NCBI RefSeq assembly: GCF_016859285.1
Contig: NC_053401.1
Location: 2,084,969 to 2,148,968, forward strand
DNA: 64,000 bases
Direction of reading: 5' to 3'
DNA from: Xiphias gladius
Lineage: Eukaryota; Chordata; Actinopteri; Istiophoriformes; Xiphiidae
The stretch's first letter is position 1, and every line of letters begins with the position of its first letter. This document shows positions 22,401 to 35,221 of the stretch, one piece after another. The notes beneath the pieces are model-generated. The model worked only from the letters and a program-made list of their open reading frames with translations. It had not been told where the DNA came from and did no database searches. The position numbers and the translations under genes were made by a program.

Positions 22401-23804
22401 TTGTAGTTTACAACATGTGGGCTTTGAACAGTCATTCAAATAAAACAGTCTGAGAAGTTTAGACAGAAAGCGTCTCTTTAGTGGAACCAGTAACAAGGAA
22501 CACGACGAGGAGCCGCACCCGGACGCCGCCGCGTAGAAAGGGCGCAGGAGCGGAAACGGTGTGTCGTATGAGCCCATCGTACCTTTTTCAGTTCGAAATG
22601 ATGAGCAACAGGGAACTAAACGTGAATGTAGGGGAAGTAAATGTGAAGTAGTGAAAGTGGTGAAGCACACGAACAAGTATAAAGTAGGAGAAAATAGAAA
22701 AACTCAGAGTTTCCAGCTCCTTCATTAGATGTTTTAATTTTTTTTAATTATGCTTATTGTCCCGTGTTTTTTTTTTTTTTTGAGTCCAGCACTGTGCCGG
22801 AAACTCCCGTGATGCTCCGACGAGCAGCCCGGCTCCATGCGTCGTGTCGCTCTGCTGCTGTCTGACTCCGCTCAGGCTGAATCTCTGACTCACACGGCCT
22901 AGTCCGCGGCACGTGGGGGGGGGGGGCTCACGGGGACCATGAGCGTTATGAATCGACCACCGTTTACAGCCGAAAAACGAAGTTTTGATGTTGAGTTAAA
23001 AAACCCAGGGTTGCGAGGCCCGTGTTAACCATTGTGTTTCAGGGTGGAATTTCCTGCTGCAGCGCATGTGGACGTCCTGTCTCAGGCCCTCGCTAATAAA
23101 GTCTGACCCTCTAGCCAATCAGGGGATGTTCAGGCTTGTCATAAACGGAGCTGACGGGAAGTTTGGCATCAGACACCACCCAGGCTTCGGTAGGGGTTTT
23201 TAAAATCTGCCCAGCGGGAGGAAATGAAATCATCCCGCCTGAGCACGCGAGGACGTTGTTTGGAGGAGAAACCAGCGCTTCTCCGTGTTTCAGCCGCGTC
23301 GTGTGTCAGCTCCGCGGCGCCTCTTCCCCCCAGGAGGGGCGCGGCTCGTGATGGGCTCAACTGACTCGGTCAGTCGACCCGCGTGAGGACCGGCAGCGGG
23401 AGATCGTTTCATTCCCCGCGCTCAAGCAAGGGCCTGTACGAGGGTTTTCACAGGACAGTCGCAGTTTAAGCTTCTCGCTTCCTCAACTATTAAAAAGCGT
23501 CCGAACATTACACCCATGTGTGGCAGTGTGAGATGTGAGTGACAAACCATGGGCATCAGTCTGCTGCTACGGAAGCCTCCAGATATTTGGTTTCGGGCCG
23601 GTGATCCTTTATGCGAGTAAAAGACCCAAACCAGCGATGTCAAAAAAAACCAAGCTCTGTTACCAGTTAACGTCCTGCCTTCAAGCCTCTAGTGGTCGTG
23701 AGCAGGTGCAGCTGTGGCTGATGTAGCATCAAGATGTTACATTTTTGATACGGATGCGTCGGTGCTTCCCGCAGGCGGAGCTGGTTTTAGCTACTTTACG
23801 CACA

Positions 23805-23994
23805 GTCGACCAGTGGCGTGGTTTCCAGCCTTGGGGTCGGGGCCCCTCCAAAAGAGTCCCCGGATAAATCTGAGGGGTCCGCGAGTCGGTTCCTGGGAGG
23901 GGGAAAGAAGGAAAAACCAAAGTTCTGCCGCACGAGGCTGTTTTCATTCTTTGGACTTTTGCTCTAATCGTTGCGTTTTGAGAATTGAACATTA
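23805..23994 (+). repeat. Dispersed fish repeat (family B), copy 1
   Basis: Contains GGGTCGGGGCCCCTCCAAA then AAATCTGAGGGGTCCGCGAG and a downstream TTTGGACTTTTGCTCTAATC. The same order of motifs appears at 28745. It resembles a repeat common in fish genomes; class not assigned here. Confidence 0.55.
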
Positions 23995-24580
23995 TTGTAA
24001 TAGAGGGCCTGGCTCACGGCTGGTTCTCCAGTTCAGCCCAAAGGCTTTCGAGGTCAGGGGCTGGGCAGGCCAGTCGGGTTCTAACCATTTCAGTACCACT
24101 CTCTGATCAGGCACCACTTAATTAATGGCGTGTTAATAAATCATTTACTGACAAAAGGTTATAAGCCGTTAAAAAGAACAACTTTTGGGTTGCCAGGTTG
24201 TGGAAGATCCTCCTCCGGCAGGACTCTTTGCCTTTTCAGCCCTTCGGTTCATTTGACCCCCGATCTTCTGGAGAAGTCCTGCAGGACGTGTGGACCAAAA
24301 CCGCCGACTTGACGCATTATTGCAGAACATTTATCCCTGATTTATTAACACGTACAACTGCAGTTGCCTGACTTACTTTTGCCGATGGCCCATGAGAAGC
24401 TGAGGAACCCAAGATCCTTTATTACGGTCATGCTAACATTTATGTCCGCACGCAGGAAGACCGGAGCCGCCGTTTCTTTCTGTGACTTGGGTGTGAAGTA
24501 TTGCCACGTTCTTGCAGCAAAGGGCCTCCCCTCACACCGTCGCCGCAGTCAGACAAGGTGGAAACAAACTATTGTGTAAA
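23995..24580 (-). mobile_element. Tc1-like transposase relic split by another repeat
   Basis: Bases 23995-24110 (CAGTTCAGCCCAAAGG, CAGGCCAGTCGGGTTCT) and 24500-24580 (AAAGGGCCTCCCC, ACAAACTATTGTGTAAA) resemble consecutive antisense pieces of one fish Tc1-like transposase family. The roughly 380 bases between them belong to repeat family A. It is a nested, non-functional relic. Confidence 0.6.
24122..24490 (+). repeat. Dispersed repeat family A, copy nested in a Tc1 relic
   Basis: Shares TTGGGTTGCCAGGTTGTGG and about 150 bases of gapped similarity with the inverted pair at 1440-1960. The boundaries are approximate. Confidence 0.5.
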
Positions 24581-25884
24581 GCAGCACTGCGCGCTGCGGC
24601 TTTAAGGCTTCCTCTCCGAGAGGCCCAAACCGGGGAAAACGGGCGCAGGACAAACATGGGTGTGTGTTTTGGCCGACAGTCTATTTATCTGAATCTCTGA
24701 ATCCCCCCCCCCCCTCCACTAATAGTGCAAACCATTCATAAGCCTCTGCGGTTTTTAGGGGCTCACTTCACAAACACGTCCCACACCCCTCCGGGATCGC
24801 GGCGATCTTGCAGGTTCATTACAGGTGCCAGGTGGATCTCGTACAATCTCGGCTGCAGTTTGTGTCAAACGGAAATGAATGTTGAGGCAGGTCAAGACCG
24901 GGTCAAACCCCAGCACGTGTCTGGACTCGCCCTTTATCTGCCTCTCTGCTGCTCTCTGTGCTCACATATACAGTCATTTAATCAAGCCGGATTCCCAGAT
25001 GCATCCAGACTGCGCCAGGCCACTTTAGGCGGTGGCCTGTCGATGAGCTGCAGGACTTTGACCTTTGAGGCCATTTTATATTGTTGTATCGGCACTTTAA
25101 ACTTTAGCAAGGGACCTGAGTGCTTCTTCCGACGCTGGAGATCCGATCACAAAGCCGAGACAACGCGTTTTGGCTCCAGGTGTAACCACGGAGTCATCCA
25201 GATACAGATCCCTTCTTAATCTGATAAATGCTCAGAACCAGAGTCTGCACTCGTCTTTATGTGCAGTCCGTCGTCACAATCAGTGACGGAGCATAAACAC
25301 TTCCTGCAGGCCCCCTGCAGCAGAGATCTGATTTTATGTCGCTGTCTGTTCAGGACATCTGCTACGATTAAACACAGCGAGGTTTTGATTTCACTGTTTT
25401 TTTTCAGGGTTTTGCAGCCACAGGGGGAGTTTCCATTCTATGGGTAAAAAAACTCGGTGTCCAGAGTACGGGCTGATTTCTGTGTTTCTACGCTCTGTGC
25501 ATGTCAGTTCAACGGCTTCCCAGCGAACAGAATCGACAGCATTCAGACCTTCAGGCGGAAAAAAAAAATCTAATTTGCAGAATTTGCAACAGTTGGAAGA
25601 GTCAGGCATGAGGGAAAAAAACAGATTAGTGCCCCACATGATCAGACTTGTCCTGTCTTTGCAGCACATAAAGTTTAAGGCCCTGATATCAGCACGAATG
25701 TTCTGTTAAATCTGTGTGTGGACAGTGTCACAATCCGGTCAGGGAGGACAAAAGAGGGGAGGAAACATGAGCTGTAATCTAAACAAAAGCAAGAGAGGAA
25801 AAAAACTAAAAACAAGGAAAAAAGGACAGAAACCAGAGGAGATAAAGGCAGACTGACTGAAATTCACACACTTAGAAAGAGCAG

Positions 25885-26755
25885 CCAGACCAGGGGCCTG
25901 CACCACGAAGCCAGTTCAATGTACCCAGGATATCTTTTCATTATCTGGCCTCGCTGAGCCAAACAAACGCAACCAGGCCGAGCGGTGGCGGTCACCGCAG
26001 GGGCGGCGGACAAGGCCGCTGGCAGCAGAGCGCCATATTTCTACAAGCGAAGAGCAAACTAATATTAGACAACTCTGAAAAAGGGGAAAAACATAATCCG
26101 ACAGGTGTAGCTGCAAAATGCAGGGAGGACAGCTGGCAAAAAAAAGTCTGAGGTATTCTAACGGCGAGTATGAAGATTTTAGCTTTAGTCTTTCAGCTGC
26201 AACCCCGGCGGTGCCAAACAGACTCTGGAGCAAATGAAAAATAAATATAAAAACATAATTCGAGGGGGTAAGTAGTCTAACTGTCAGATCCCATTAGTCC
26301 AACACGTACAAGGCTTTGCCCCGCGGCAGTGTACGAAAGCACAATGAAATGGATCTGACGTTGCTTGCAGCCACCAGGAAGGAAAACTAACAGCAGATCG
26401 GGGTTTTCAACGGCACTCTCGCCTGTTTAGGGTCCACTCTGTGCACACACACCACCTAGACGACGGTTTGCAACGCCGGGGTAGAGACGCATCTCCGGAG
26501 GGAGGGAGAAACACAGCTGTTAGTAAACATTTCGCCAGACTTGGATATCAGCAGGTTTTTGGATTATGAGCAAATATCGCAACCCCGGCCTTTTCATTAA
26601 GTTGGTTAGCGAGGCGTTTGCGCGGCTGCGCGTTAATGGGAATATTGGTGGAATACTGCTTTTCATTAGCCAGGTACACAGCTTAGCGGGAATACTGTCT
26701 TTTTCGGAATAAGGGTAAAAAAGTGGAATATTTTCGGCCTGTAAACGCAGTGAAA
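25885..26755. repeat. Possible MITE-like repeat (family C)
   Basis: Has GGGGCCTGCACCACGAAGCC at its left and several GGAATA.. modules with CTGTAAACGCAGTG at its right. Similar modules (GGTGCTACGAAGCCGG, GTGGAATATTAG, CATGTAAACGTACTG) appear at 29390-29475. These motifs remind me of fish Harbinger-type MITEs, but the assignment is tentative. Confidence 0.35.
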
Positions 26756-27285
26756 TAAAGGCGTCCCCCACTGATTCCCAGGAGCGAGATCGGGACCAAT
26801 CCAGGCTTTTAGATGAGTAGTTACGAGCCATTGTAATACTGTTGACATGATACTGTAACTACAGCTTAACAGGTGAATATCATCTATGGAAAGTACCGAT
26901 TGCTCAGTGTTCAGTTGAGAGGCGCAGCCTGACCCTCAGAGATAAAAACGAACCAGTTGGTACCAGGCGGTCGAGCTTCTTCCCTGCAGCTGCAGGTCGT
27001 CTAAATTATGGAAGAAAGCAAATGTGTGTGTCTTATCTCTCCGGGCAGTTACACAGCAACCCCTCCCTTCCGTTCTCACTCCGGGGTATAAATGCTCTGC
27101 TAGGTCTCGCACTTTTTTTGGCCCACTGCCGTGGAGACCTTCGGTCTCTGAATGTTGGAGACCATCTGCAGAGGCTGAATTAGACTTGCAGAGGGACGAG
27201 AGTTGACTCCGAGGGCTTTATCGAACAGTTACAAACCCAGATGTTTGCTGCTGGACTGACAGCTGGCAGGAACGCCCCGCAGCGT

Positions 27286-27347
27286 TGTGAGTGAGTGAGT
27301 GAGTGAGTGAGTGATTGAGTGAGCGAGCGAGCGAGTGAGTGACTGAG
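27286..27347. repeat. (GAGT)n/(GAGC)n tetranucleotide repeat
   Basis: Tandem GTGA units interrupted by GATT and GAGC variants. Confidence 0.9.
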
Positions 27348-28739
27348 CCGTGGAGCCGCAGAGTTTTTAAAAAGCAAAACAAACAAACAAAAATAAAAGA
27401 AAACCAGCAGCCGGTTTTGGTTCACTACAGGACGGCGAGCGGCGGTGAACGATGCAGGCGGAGTGCCCGATTTTCATCTGTTTCAGGTGAACCAACCTCT
27501 GCAGTCTGACCTTCCTCCAGCAGCTTCACACTGACACCTCCTCTGTATGGACACTGCAGAACAATATATAAACTACTATGGGAACCCAGCATGTTGTTTT
27601 TTTTTCTTATTTTGCAGAGCTGTCCGGCTGTAAACCGTATCTAAATCGCTTCACTGGTTTTGATGCAGGTCCAGAGTTCGCACTGTGAGTTGTATAATGA
27701 AGGATAAAAAAAAAATAAAAAAAATAGCGTGTGCGCCGTTACAGGAGTGACGCGGGAAACGAGCCGCCCAGCCGGAGTGTGTAAATTAACACCGCTCGAC
27801 GCGTATGGCTGAGGACAGATTCACTGCTCGAGTTTGGTGGGTCAGTCTAAATCAAACTCCCACATTTTCATGTCACGACCTGCAGCTGTGCTCACACACA
27901 CACACACACACAGACACACAACGGGGTAAAATGAACCCAACTCGTTCTTAATCTCGCCCCCGAAACGCCGATTGGCTCCGTCAATGCCCAGCGAACACAG
28001 CGCCGGGCCTGAACCGGGGGTCCGGCGCCCGCGGAGCAGCTAGCGATCGGCCTGGCGGCTGATGAGCTACGACGACGTCCTCTGCGTGCGCTCAGGTGTC
28101 AGCGCCGCAGATTCACCAAATGTCAGCCCGGCGTGAAAAGTTCCAGCAATTCCGCTGAAACCTTAAAGAAAAAGAAAAAGAATAAGAAATTGTTAAATGG
28201 TGGCGTTTGGAAAAACTACATTTCTCAATTCATCACAACAGGAACAAGAAGGCACGAAAATGTTTGCTCCTCGGGGAAGAAATCTGCATCATCAGTCTTC
28301 ATCATTGAAACCAGGTGGTTTTTCTCGGCAGAATTTTTTCCGAACGTCCTTCAGTCGGTGAGAAACCGTGAACCGTGAACTTTATCTGGAGCTCTGCGCC
28401 GGTTGACTATCCACAGGAGGAGTCACAACAGGCTGACGACCAGCTTGTTCAGACTCTTTTTCACGCTTTAAACAAGACGCCCTCCACGTGTTTGATGGAC
28501 CATAGCGGTGTGTGTAGCAGAGGACGTGGCAACGTTGGAGGACGCGCTCGGGTCCTTCACTTACCAGCACGACGATGCAAAAATTCCCCGTGACAACTAA
28601 AAGTGCTGCATTCAGAAAAAACCCACCTCAGTTAAAGTGGAAGTATTTTCAGCAAAATGTCCTTAAAGTATCGAGAGATAAACACCTCGTCCTGCGAGTG
28701 ACGTATTATTATTTTCATTATTGATACCGAGCAGCATTT

Positions 28740-28880
28740 CACTGTTGTAGCTGCTCAAGTGGTTTTCCAAACGTAGGGGTCGGGCCCCTCCAAAGGGTCA
28801 AAAGATTTATACTCGTTTTTTTTTTTTTTAAAAAGACTTTTCTCTAATCTCTGCTTTTATGGGACGAAGTGGAGAGTTTT
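28740..28880 (+). repeat. Dispersed fish repeat (family B), copy 2
   Basis: GGGGTCGGGCCCCTCCAAAG followed by ACTTTTCTCTAATCTCTGC, parallel to the copy at 23805. Confidence 0.55.
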
Positions 28881-29384
28881 CTCTCATAGACGCTCAAACG
28901 TGACAAAGAGACACAACCACACGCTTTGCATGAGAGGTCACGCGCCCAGAAGCTCTCGGCTTGTGTCTATTTTAAAAGCTTATCGCGTGTTTGTTTGTTT
29001 GTTTGTAACAGTCCTCTCCGTGTCCGATCAGAGACAAATAGGCGACACCAATGCGTCCAACGCAGTATTTAGTGAGTCTTGTTACCAGTTGACTTTCGTA
29101 CGTGAGAAGTGGCTTGTTGTGCAGGTCCTGAAGCTCTTTAAGTCGAAAATGAGACCTTTTTTAATTCGCTCAACATGTGGAGCCTGGAGAGTTTGAATTC
29201 CTCTTTGAAAGGTCAAACCGAGGAATCTACCCACGTCAAAAGAAAATAAAAAAAAAATAAAATAAATAAAAAACCCAAAAAAGGTCAAGTACTGCTTGTG
29301 GTTGAATGTGTGATCTAAAATTTTCATGGGCTGCGTCTGTGTTTTGCGATGTGGTGGTTTTGTGAGTCATCGGGGACACTCGGC

Positions 29385-29480
29385 TCACCTGACGCCGGGT
29401 GCTACGAAGCCGGATTTCAATCTTGTCGTATTCGGAGTAATAGTGGAATATTAGTGCGCATGTAAACGTACTGACCGACC
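29385..29480. repeat. Possible MITE-like repeat (family C), short copy
   Basis: GGTGCTACGAAGCCGG then AATAGTGGAATATTAG and CATGTAAACGTACTG. See the longer copy at 25885. Confidence 0.35.
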
Positions 29481-31656
29481 GACCGTTACCGCCTTTCCTT
29501 TGTTGAACCTGCCGGCTCGGTGACTACTACATGGCGGTTCACATCATCGTCGTCGTCGAGCAGATCGTCGAGATGCCGAACCCTCTGAAAAAGTGACAGA
29601 CCTTTGGTCTTTTCCTTTCAGCCAGGAATGTGGTGAACGCCGCAGCTTGGAAGAAAATTACCCGGACTGTTAAACCGGACCTGCCCACGAAAGGCTACTG
29701 GTACACGAGGCTGTGATTGGCGGCCTCAGGCTGACGCGGCAGGACCGTTGGCCGGACGCTGCAGCTGTGCAGGACACTTTTTAGTTTTCCTAAGTGAGCC
29801 AAGAAAAGGAAAAAAAAGCCTTCTGCCCAACCAGGGAAATATATAGTTGCACGTGTTTGTATGATTCTACGACTGTAAGTTTGGTCTCAGAAACAAAGAG
29901 GACACAATGAATGTTATTCATAAATAAATAAAAACACTATACACGCAGCAGGACGTGTAGAATTTCAATTCATGTTTAGTTTCCGTGGATAGAGACATGA
30001 ATCTTGATGAAATATTAATGTCCCTGCATCTCTACTAAAGAGTACACTTTGCTTTACGGCCTTATCTTTGATTGTTCTTTGAATTTCTTCAGAAGTGTAT
30101 TGACTATAAATTAAATTAGATCACTGCAGAAACAGTGCAGGTTCTTCTTCCGGCCCTGAGTGGGGTCTTCGACACCCTCAACCAGTAAGGTGGGGCAGAC
30201 TGCTCGTTGCCTGAGAGGCAAGGCTCGGGGCTTGGAATGCTTGACGTGCACCCGCTGCACCCGCTGCACCCGCTGCACCGCTTCCTGCCGCTGCCTAAAA
30301 GTATGGTCACGATCGCGCTCTGCTAATGAGAGCCGCCGCTGGTTCCTGCCTGTCCAGGTTGGGGCGCAGTCGGAACGGAAACCCGACTGCTCTTCCTACT
30401 GTCCCGCGAGGACGTCTGCCTGATCAATACACTAATTCCGACTGAGGGGGTGTTTCCATCCAGTAAAAAGACCTCTGAAGCCCGTGGTTGGTCTGTCCTC
30501 ATTTGCTCTGAGATGCACTTTAAAAAAGGACTGGAACATCCTCGCTGATGGTTGACCTCAATCGTTTCCGCGTCATGGGCTGGAGGAGGGAGGAGTGAGG
30601 GTGGGGGAAGAGTAATAAATGGACGAGCGGAAGAGAAAGCGATGGGACTTGTGTTACATAGAGTCACTCATCGACGGGAACTTTATTTTCCCAACGTAAC
30701 GGAGACTAAAACCTAACACACACCGAACAGGTGATATGAAAGAGGCAAGTTTTCACAGCGGTCACACTATTATGTAATGGTGACGACTTCTACAAATCGG
30801 CTCCACTACATCAGCCGCCGCAAGAAAAGCAAACATTTGGGATTTTAACGGAGTTCGGCAGCGATTACTTTTCTGAAGTCGTCCGGGGCTGATGGGAGAT
30901 GCTGCCCGTTAAAAAAAAACCTAAATATTGAATAAACAACGATGTTAACTTATCACGCGAGGCGCGATTTGAGACAAACCGCTGCGGCAGCCTCTGTTCC
31001 AAGGCTGGATTTTTAGTCATTAGAGTTGTCACAGATGTCAGTGGTTTTCTGACTTCTGGACCACAACCTGGAAGTTCCGGTTTCACTTCGAATCTCTATG
31101 AGCACAAGTATTAAGGGTCTTTTTTTTTTTTTTCCCACATACGAATCAGTGAATCAATTCAACGTGTAACCAATGCACTTCTCGCCAAGGACGCGTTATT
31201 TCTCCTGTAAAAGACTTTGATAAGACGAGCGAATACCGGGGCCGCTCCCCCTGAGGGAATGGTGTCGGCACCAGTGGCGGCTCTAACAGGAGTGAAAAGC
31301 CTGGCGCCGGTGATCAAGTGGCCCCCAAACTCCCCGGCGGACGCACAGACGGGCGACAAGTGTCGTAGTGAGGTGTTGCTCCACCACGAGCCCCAAGAGC
31401 ACGATGATCCCTCGCTTAGTGTCGCAGTGATGGTGGTTTCAACGCGTTCTCCAAACTCTCCCACCGGTGTTTGGTCGGGTGAAGGGCGTGACGTGACATA
31501 CAATGGGCGTCGTAGGATGTTGACCGCTTAACGGTCGTCGAGCGGTAGACCTGTGCGGGACCGTCTATTTACATCCTCTTTCTGGCTTATTCACGCCGTT
31601 CCTCCATTTCTTTTCCTGAGGACTGTGCTCTGCTGAAACGAGCGGGCTAATGACGG

Positions 31657-31680
31657 AATCGAACCCCCGGGGGTTCGATT
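31657..31680. repeat. Perfect 24-bp palindrome
   Basis: AATCGAACCCCC is followed directly by its exact reverse complement, with no spacer. The flanks carry a further imperfect GGCTAA/TTAGCC pair. Confidence 0.9.
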
Positions 31681-32569
31681 AGCCGCCACGCGCATGTGGC
31701 AACCCCGTCATCTGCGGGTCAGGCTGAGAGATGATCTGACGCAGTCAGACCGTCCGACAGCGGTTCCTCCCAGACGCGGCAGAGCAAACTTTGAAGGTTC
31801 CCATTCACGGACTCCATCCGCCGAGTCTTTCGTCTCGAGGCCCCGTGGGACCCACTAGCAACTGGAGATGGTGCATGGCACGTTACAATGAAGACAGCTG
31901 GACGAGAAATTCACTGCTTAAATGATGACGTCTCGTGCTCCCCACAAGATTTTAACAAGCCTATGACATTTGCTCTAGCGCCACCCTCAGGACAAGCGTT
32001 TTTACTTCCCAGACACGTTTCTTGCCTGAGCCCCATGTTTGTGTTCCTAAACCTTTGGGTAAAAAAAAAAAATCAAGTCAAGCCCGTTCTTCTACCGTCA
32101 TGAAGCGGCCGGTTGCCTCTACAGAGGGCCTTTTTCCGATTGTGGACATCTCTACTAAACCAACGTTTAGATCCTATACTTCCACAGACTAAAAGGTGGT
32201 TTTTATTCACGTTTTTTTTTAAATTTCATTTTCAAACAAATACCAAAGAGAATTTTTGAAGCTCGGCCGAGGTCTAAAAGTTGGCGTATCTATACGGGTC
32301 ACATTCGACATGAAACAAACAGGAATGTAATTTTCCATTGTGTTTTCCCATGTGTCTTTTGGTCTCCCTCCGGGCAAACATTTTCTTGGCTTGACAGAAA
32401 ACATCCGTGGGATCAAGAGATTACCCTGATGAGAAAACCTGACGCTGAAGAATGGGTAAAAAAAAAAATGCTATGACCTGTGAGGCTCTGGGTGGAGCCA
32501 AGTAGTGAGAACGTGGTTCGGTCTGTCCTGAACTTCAACACCTTGGGGTCCGACGAGCGTATCAGCCTG

Positions 32570-32763
32570 CGACGGGCGCCGCCAGGACTGTTTCGGTTTT
32601 ATGAAGAAAATACATTAAAGGGATCAGCAACAAAGAGACGATCTCGTTAGCGCGTGTCGTGTTTTTATCGAAGGCCTGGTACATCTTACTCCTCTGCTGC
32701 CACAGATCAGAAACACATGAGTGAGTCACACTGTTGCTCTGGTAGAATGGTTCCTTCAGCGCC

Positions 32764-32806
<43 letters not shown>

Positions 32807-32826
32807 TAGTCTATTTAGACTCAGTT

Positions 32827-32888
<62 letters not shown>
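32570..32888. repeat. Microsatellite-associated repeat (family D) with two (CA)n arrays
   Basis: GAGTCACACTGTTGC..GGTTCCTTCA precedes (CA)n at 32764-32804; a second (CA)n array runs 32829-32888. The same leader precedes a CA array at 42559. Confidence 0.65.
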
Positions 32889-32889
<1 letters not shown>

Positions 32890-32999
32890 ATCCTGTCACC
32901 CTAAATACTCACTACAGCACCAAGTGTGGAAGTCAAGAATCTCACTATTTCCTCCTGTTTGAGTAACTTTTGTTAGAAAACTACAGCGTCCAGCTGTTT

Positions 33000-35160
33000 T
33001 AGGAAACTATTGAGAATTTTTGGAAAACGAAACCAGATGCTTTTTTTTTTCTTCTTCTTCTTCTTCTTCTTTTTTGTTGTTGCAATATTTATATCTTTAG
33101 TGAGACTTGGGCCTGAGAGCCAAAGACTCACACGCTATACCGTTTGAGTCAGAAAGTATTGAGAGACTTGTTAGTCTTATTTTCTAAACGACTAGATATC
33201 AGGAGACGATATTCATTAATAATATCAAGCGTATTTAAATCTGGATACCCGCAGTAAATTTCGTGTTCGGTTCTGGACCGAACTGGTGGAAAAAAAGACA
33301 CAGTGACAGACAAACATTGCCGTCATTTGATCTGTCTGCCGAAAGCAGGATAAAAAAAAACCTACATTTTAAAGATACCATATGTTTGGTTCAGAGATCG
33401 CTGCCAGAGCAGATGTTTGAATCTTCTGTTCTGAGTCCACCCCCCTATAAGCACATCCTCAACGTGCCGAACACTGCTGTGCGTTTTTTTTAATAGGTGT
33501 GGTGCCCTCTCAGAGCAGAGAGCTAATGAGTCTGGAGGGAGGTCCGTGGGGAGCACTTCTGCAGAGTGCTGACTCCCCTTAGTCTGCGGTTCTTCTCTGC
33601 CTCCTCACAGATTCCATTATGTCCCACCATCACTAAACCTTTGTAAGCCGCTGCCAGCGGCTTTTGTTTGCCGTGCCGCACGACGCACGGTGAGCGTTTT
33701 CTCTAGCACCGTCCAAATTACGAAATCAAAGTAATCACACGATGACTTCTGGGCAAAAGGCCGTGAAATCTGTCGGTGATATTCGTGGTCCCCGGAGGGT
33801 GAATCTTAACGATTTGGGCGACCAGATCAAACTGCTATAATCGTGCCTAACGATTTGGCTTTGTCTGTGGTGTTGTTGCCGTGCCAGAAGTGGGCCCTAC
33901 GGATGCCCATCGGCCCTCTGGCCCGGAGTAAGTTTACAAAGTCTCAGGCCAACCAGGAGAACTTTTTGTCTTTAACTTACACCGGATAGTCCCGGCTGCC
34001 GGAGGCTGAACCCTGATTATATCGATGACCCTCTGACCTTTGCTTTTAGTGGCACCGTCGGGACAAATTTTCCCCTCGTACGAGAGGGAATATCGACATG
34101 TAATGGGTGGACTATAATGACATTTACTGAGGACGTAAGGACGAATCCTTTCGATCGTAGATACATTTGGTGGGGCTTTCTTCAGCACGATCCAAATTTC
34201 ATCGAGTTATCGCAAGTTGGTGTTTTCGTTGTGTGGCAACTGAAAGTCGGCACTGTTACGCCATCGTAGCAACCACCTCAACAAAAACAATTTCATGGCT
34301 AAATCAACGTCCGATTTATTATTTTTTTCTTCAGTTATTTGCAAATTGATTTTCTCCGCTTACTAATTATAGGATCTTGAAAACTTTTCAGGTGGAATCG
34401 AAAAGTGTGTAAACTTTGTGGTAAGCTATGTAATATCAACTTCCAACCAGGGGATTCAAATGACCCCGTTTGTGCGTTCGTAACATTTAAATTCGACAGT
34501 TTTAGAGCGAGGAGCTGAAGGTTTCTGGAGATTCCCGCAGCTGCCTGCAGGCCTGTCTCTGGTGTGACAAACACGGGAAACATACGGGGGAGCCGGGCCT
34601 CTTCACCAGTCTCACCCTCGTGTCTTAGGCATGTCAAGGTCGGGGTCTGATGAGCGAACTCTTGTGTGGAGACTCCTTCTGTTTGCCTCCAGAGCAGCCA
34701 AACACATTCCAAGCTCACTCGCCTCCACTGAGACACTGTCAGGAAATAGTGGCTAAAATACAGTACATTCCACAAGAGTTCGACCTCACTTCCAGGCAAG
34801 CGTCTTTCATTTTTATTCTTTTTTTTTAACAATCTGTCCAGGATGAAACATGATACTGGCGTTCTCTGTCCATATTCTAGTACTACAACTGGACTGGACG
34901 GTAAAAATTCAACAATGCATCGTTTAAACAAAGTTAAATTAACCATTACTTTGTTAGCGTGATTAAAAAAACAAAACAAAACAAAACAAAGAAACCCAAG
35001 AACATTCTGAGTCAGGAAACCGACATGAGAGAGAGAGGTCCCGAGTCCCAAGGCCTAAAAGACTGAGACAAGTCTGAGTCTGAGACCGAGAGGAATCCAA
35101 GACACAGAATGTACAGGACCAGGAGATGTGTTGCGAGAGTTTGAGTCACTAAACGCTCAC
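33000..35160. other. Unassigned intergenic stretch
   Basis: No recognisable gene. A 238-codon open frame on the minus strand (34335-35051) is the longest non-repetitive one in the intergenic interval, but it shows no recognisable domain, has a low-complexity start and matches no splice pattern I can see. Confidence 0.5.
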
Positions 35161-35167
35161 GGCCAAG

Positions 35168-35221
35168 ACAAGTCGGCGCCAGAGAACAAGTCGGCGCCAG
35201 AGAACAAGTCAGAGCCAGAGA
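35168..35221 (+). repeat. 18-bp tandem repeat, three copies
   Basis: Unit ACAAGTCGGCGCCAGAGA; the third copy has two changes. It keeps an open frame (NKSAPE-type translation), but nothing suggests a gene. Confidence 0.9.

Noticed and set aside
31159..31531. Overlapping open frames on both strands around 31200-31530
   Set aside because: No domain recognised on either strand; probably a chance GC-rich open region or unknown repeat.
31620..31740. tRNA-like GGTTCGATTCC on the minus strand
   Set aside because: No foldable T stem, acceptor pairing or A box; the motif is part of a palindrome.
33600..34200. Possible conserved RNA or rDNA piece, because of low-repeat, GC-balanced text
   Set aside because: No match to remembered rRNA, tRNA or snRNA signatures.
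34335..35051. 238-codon minus-strand open frame
   Set aside because: No recognisable domain, no splice context, low-complexity start; longest chance frame in the gene-poor interval.
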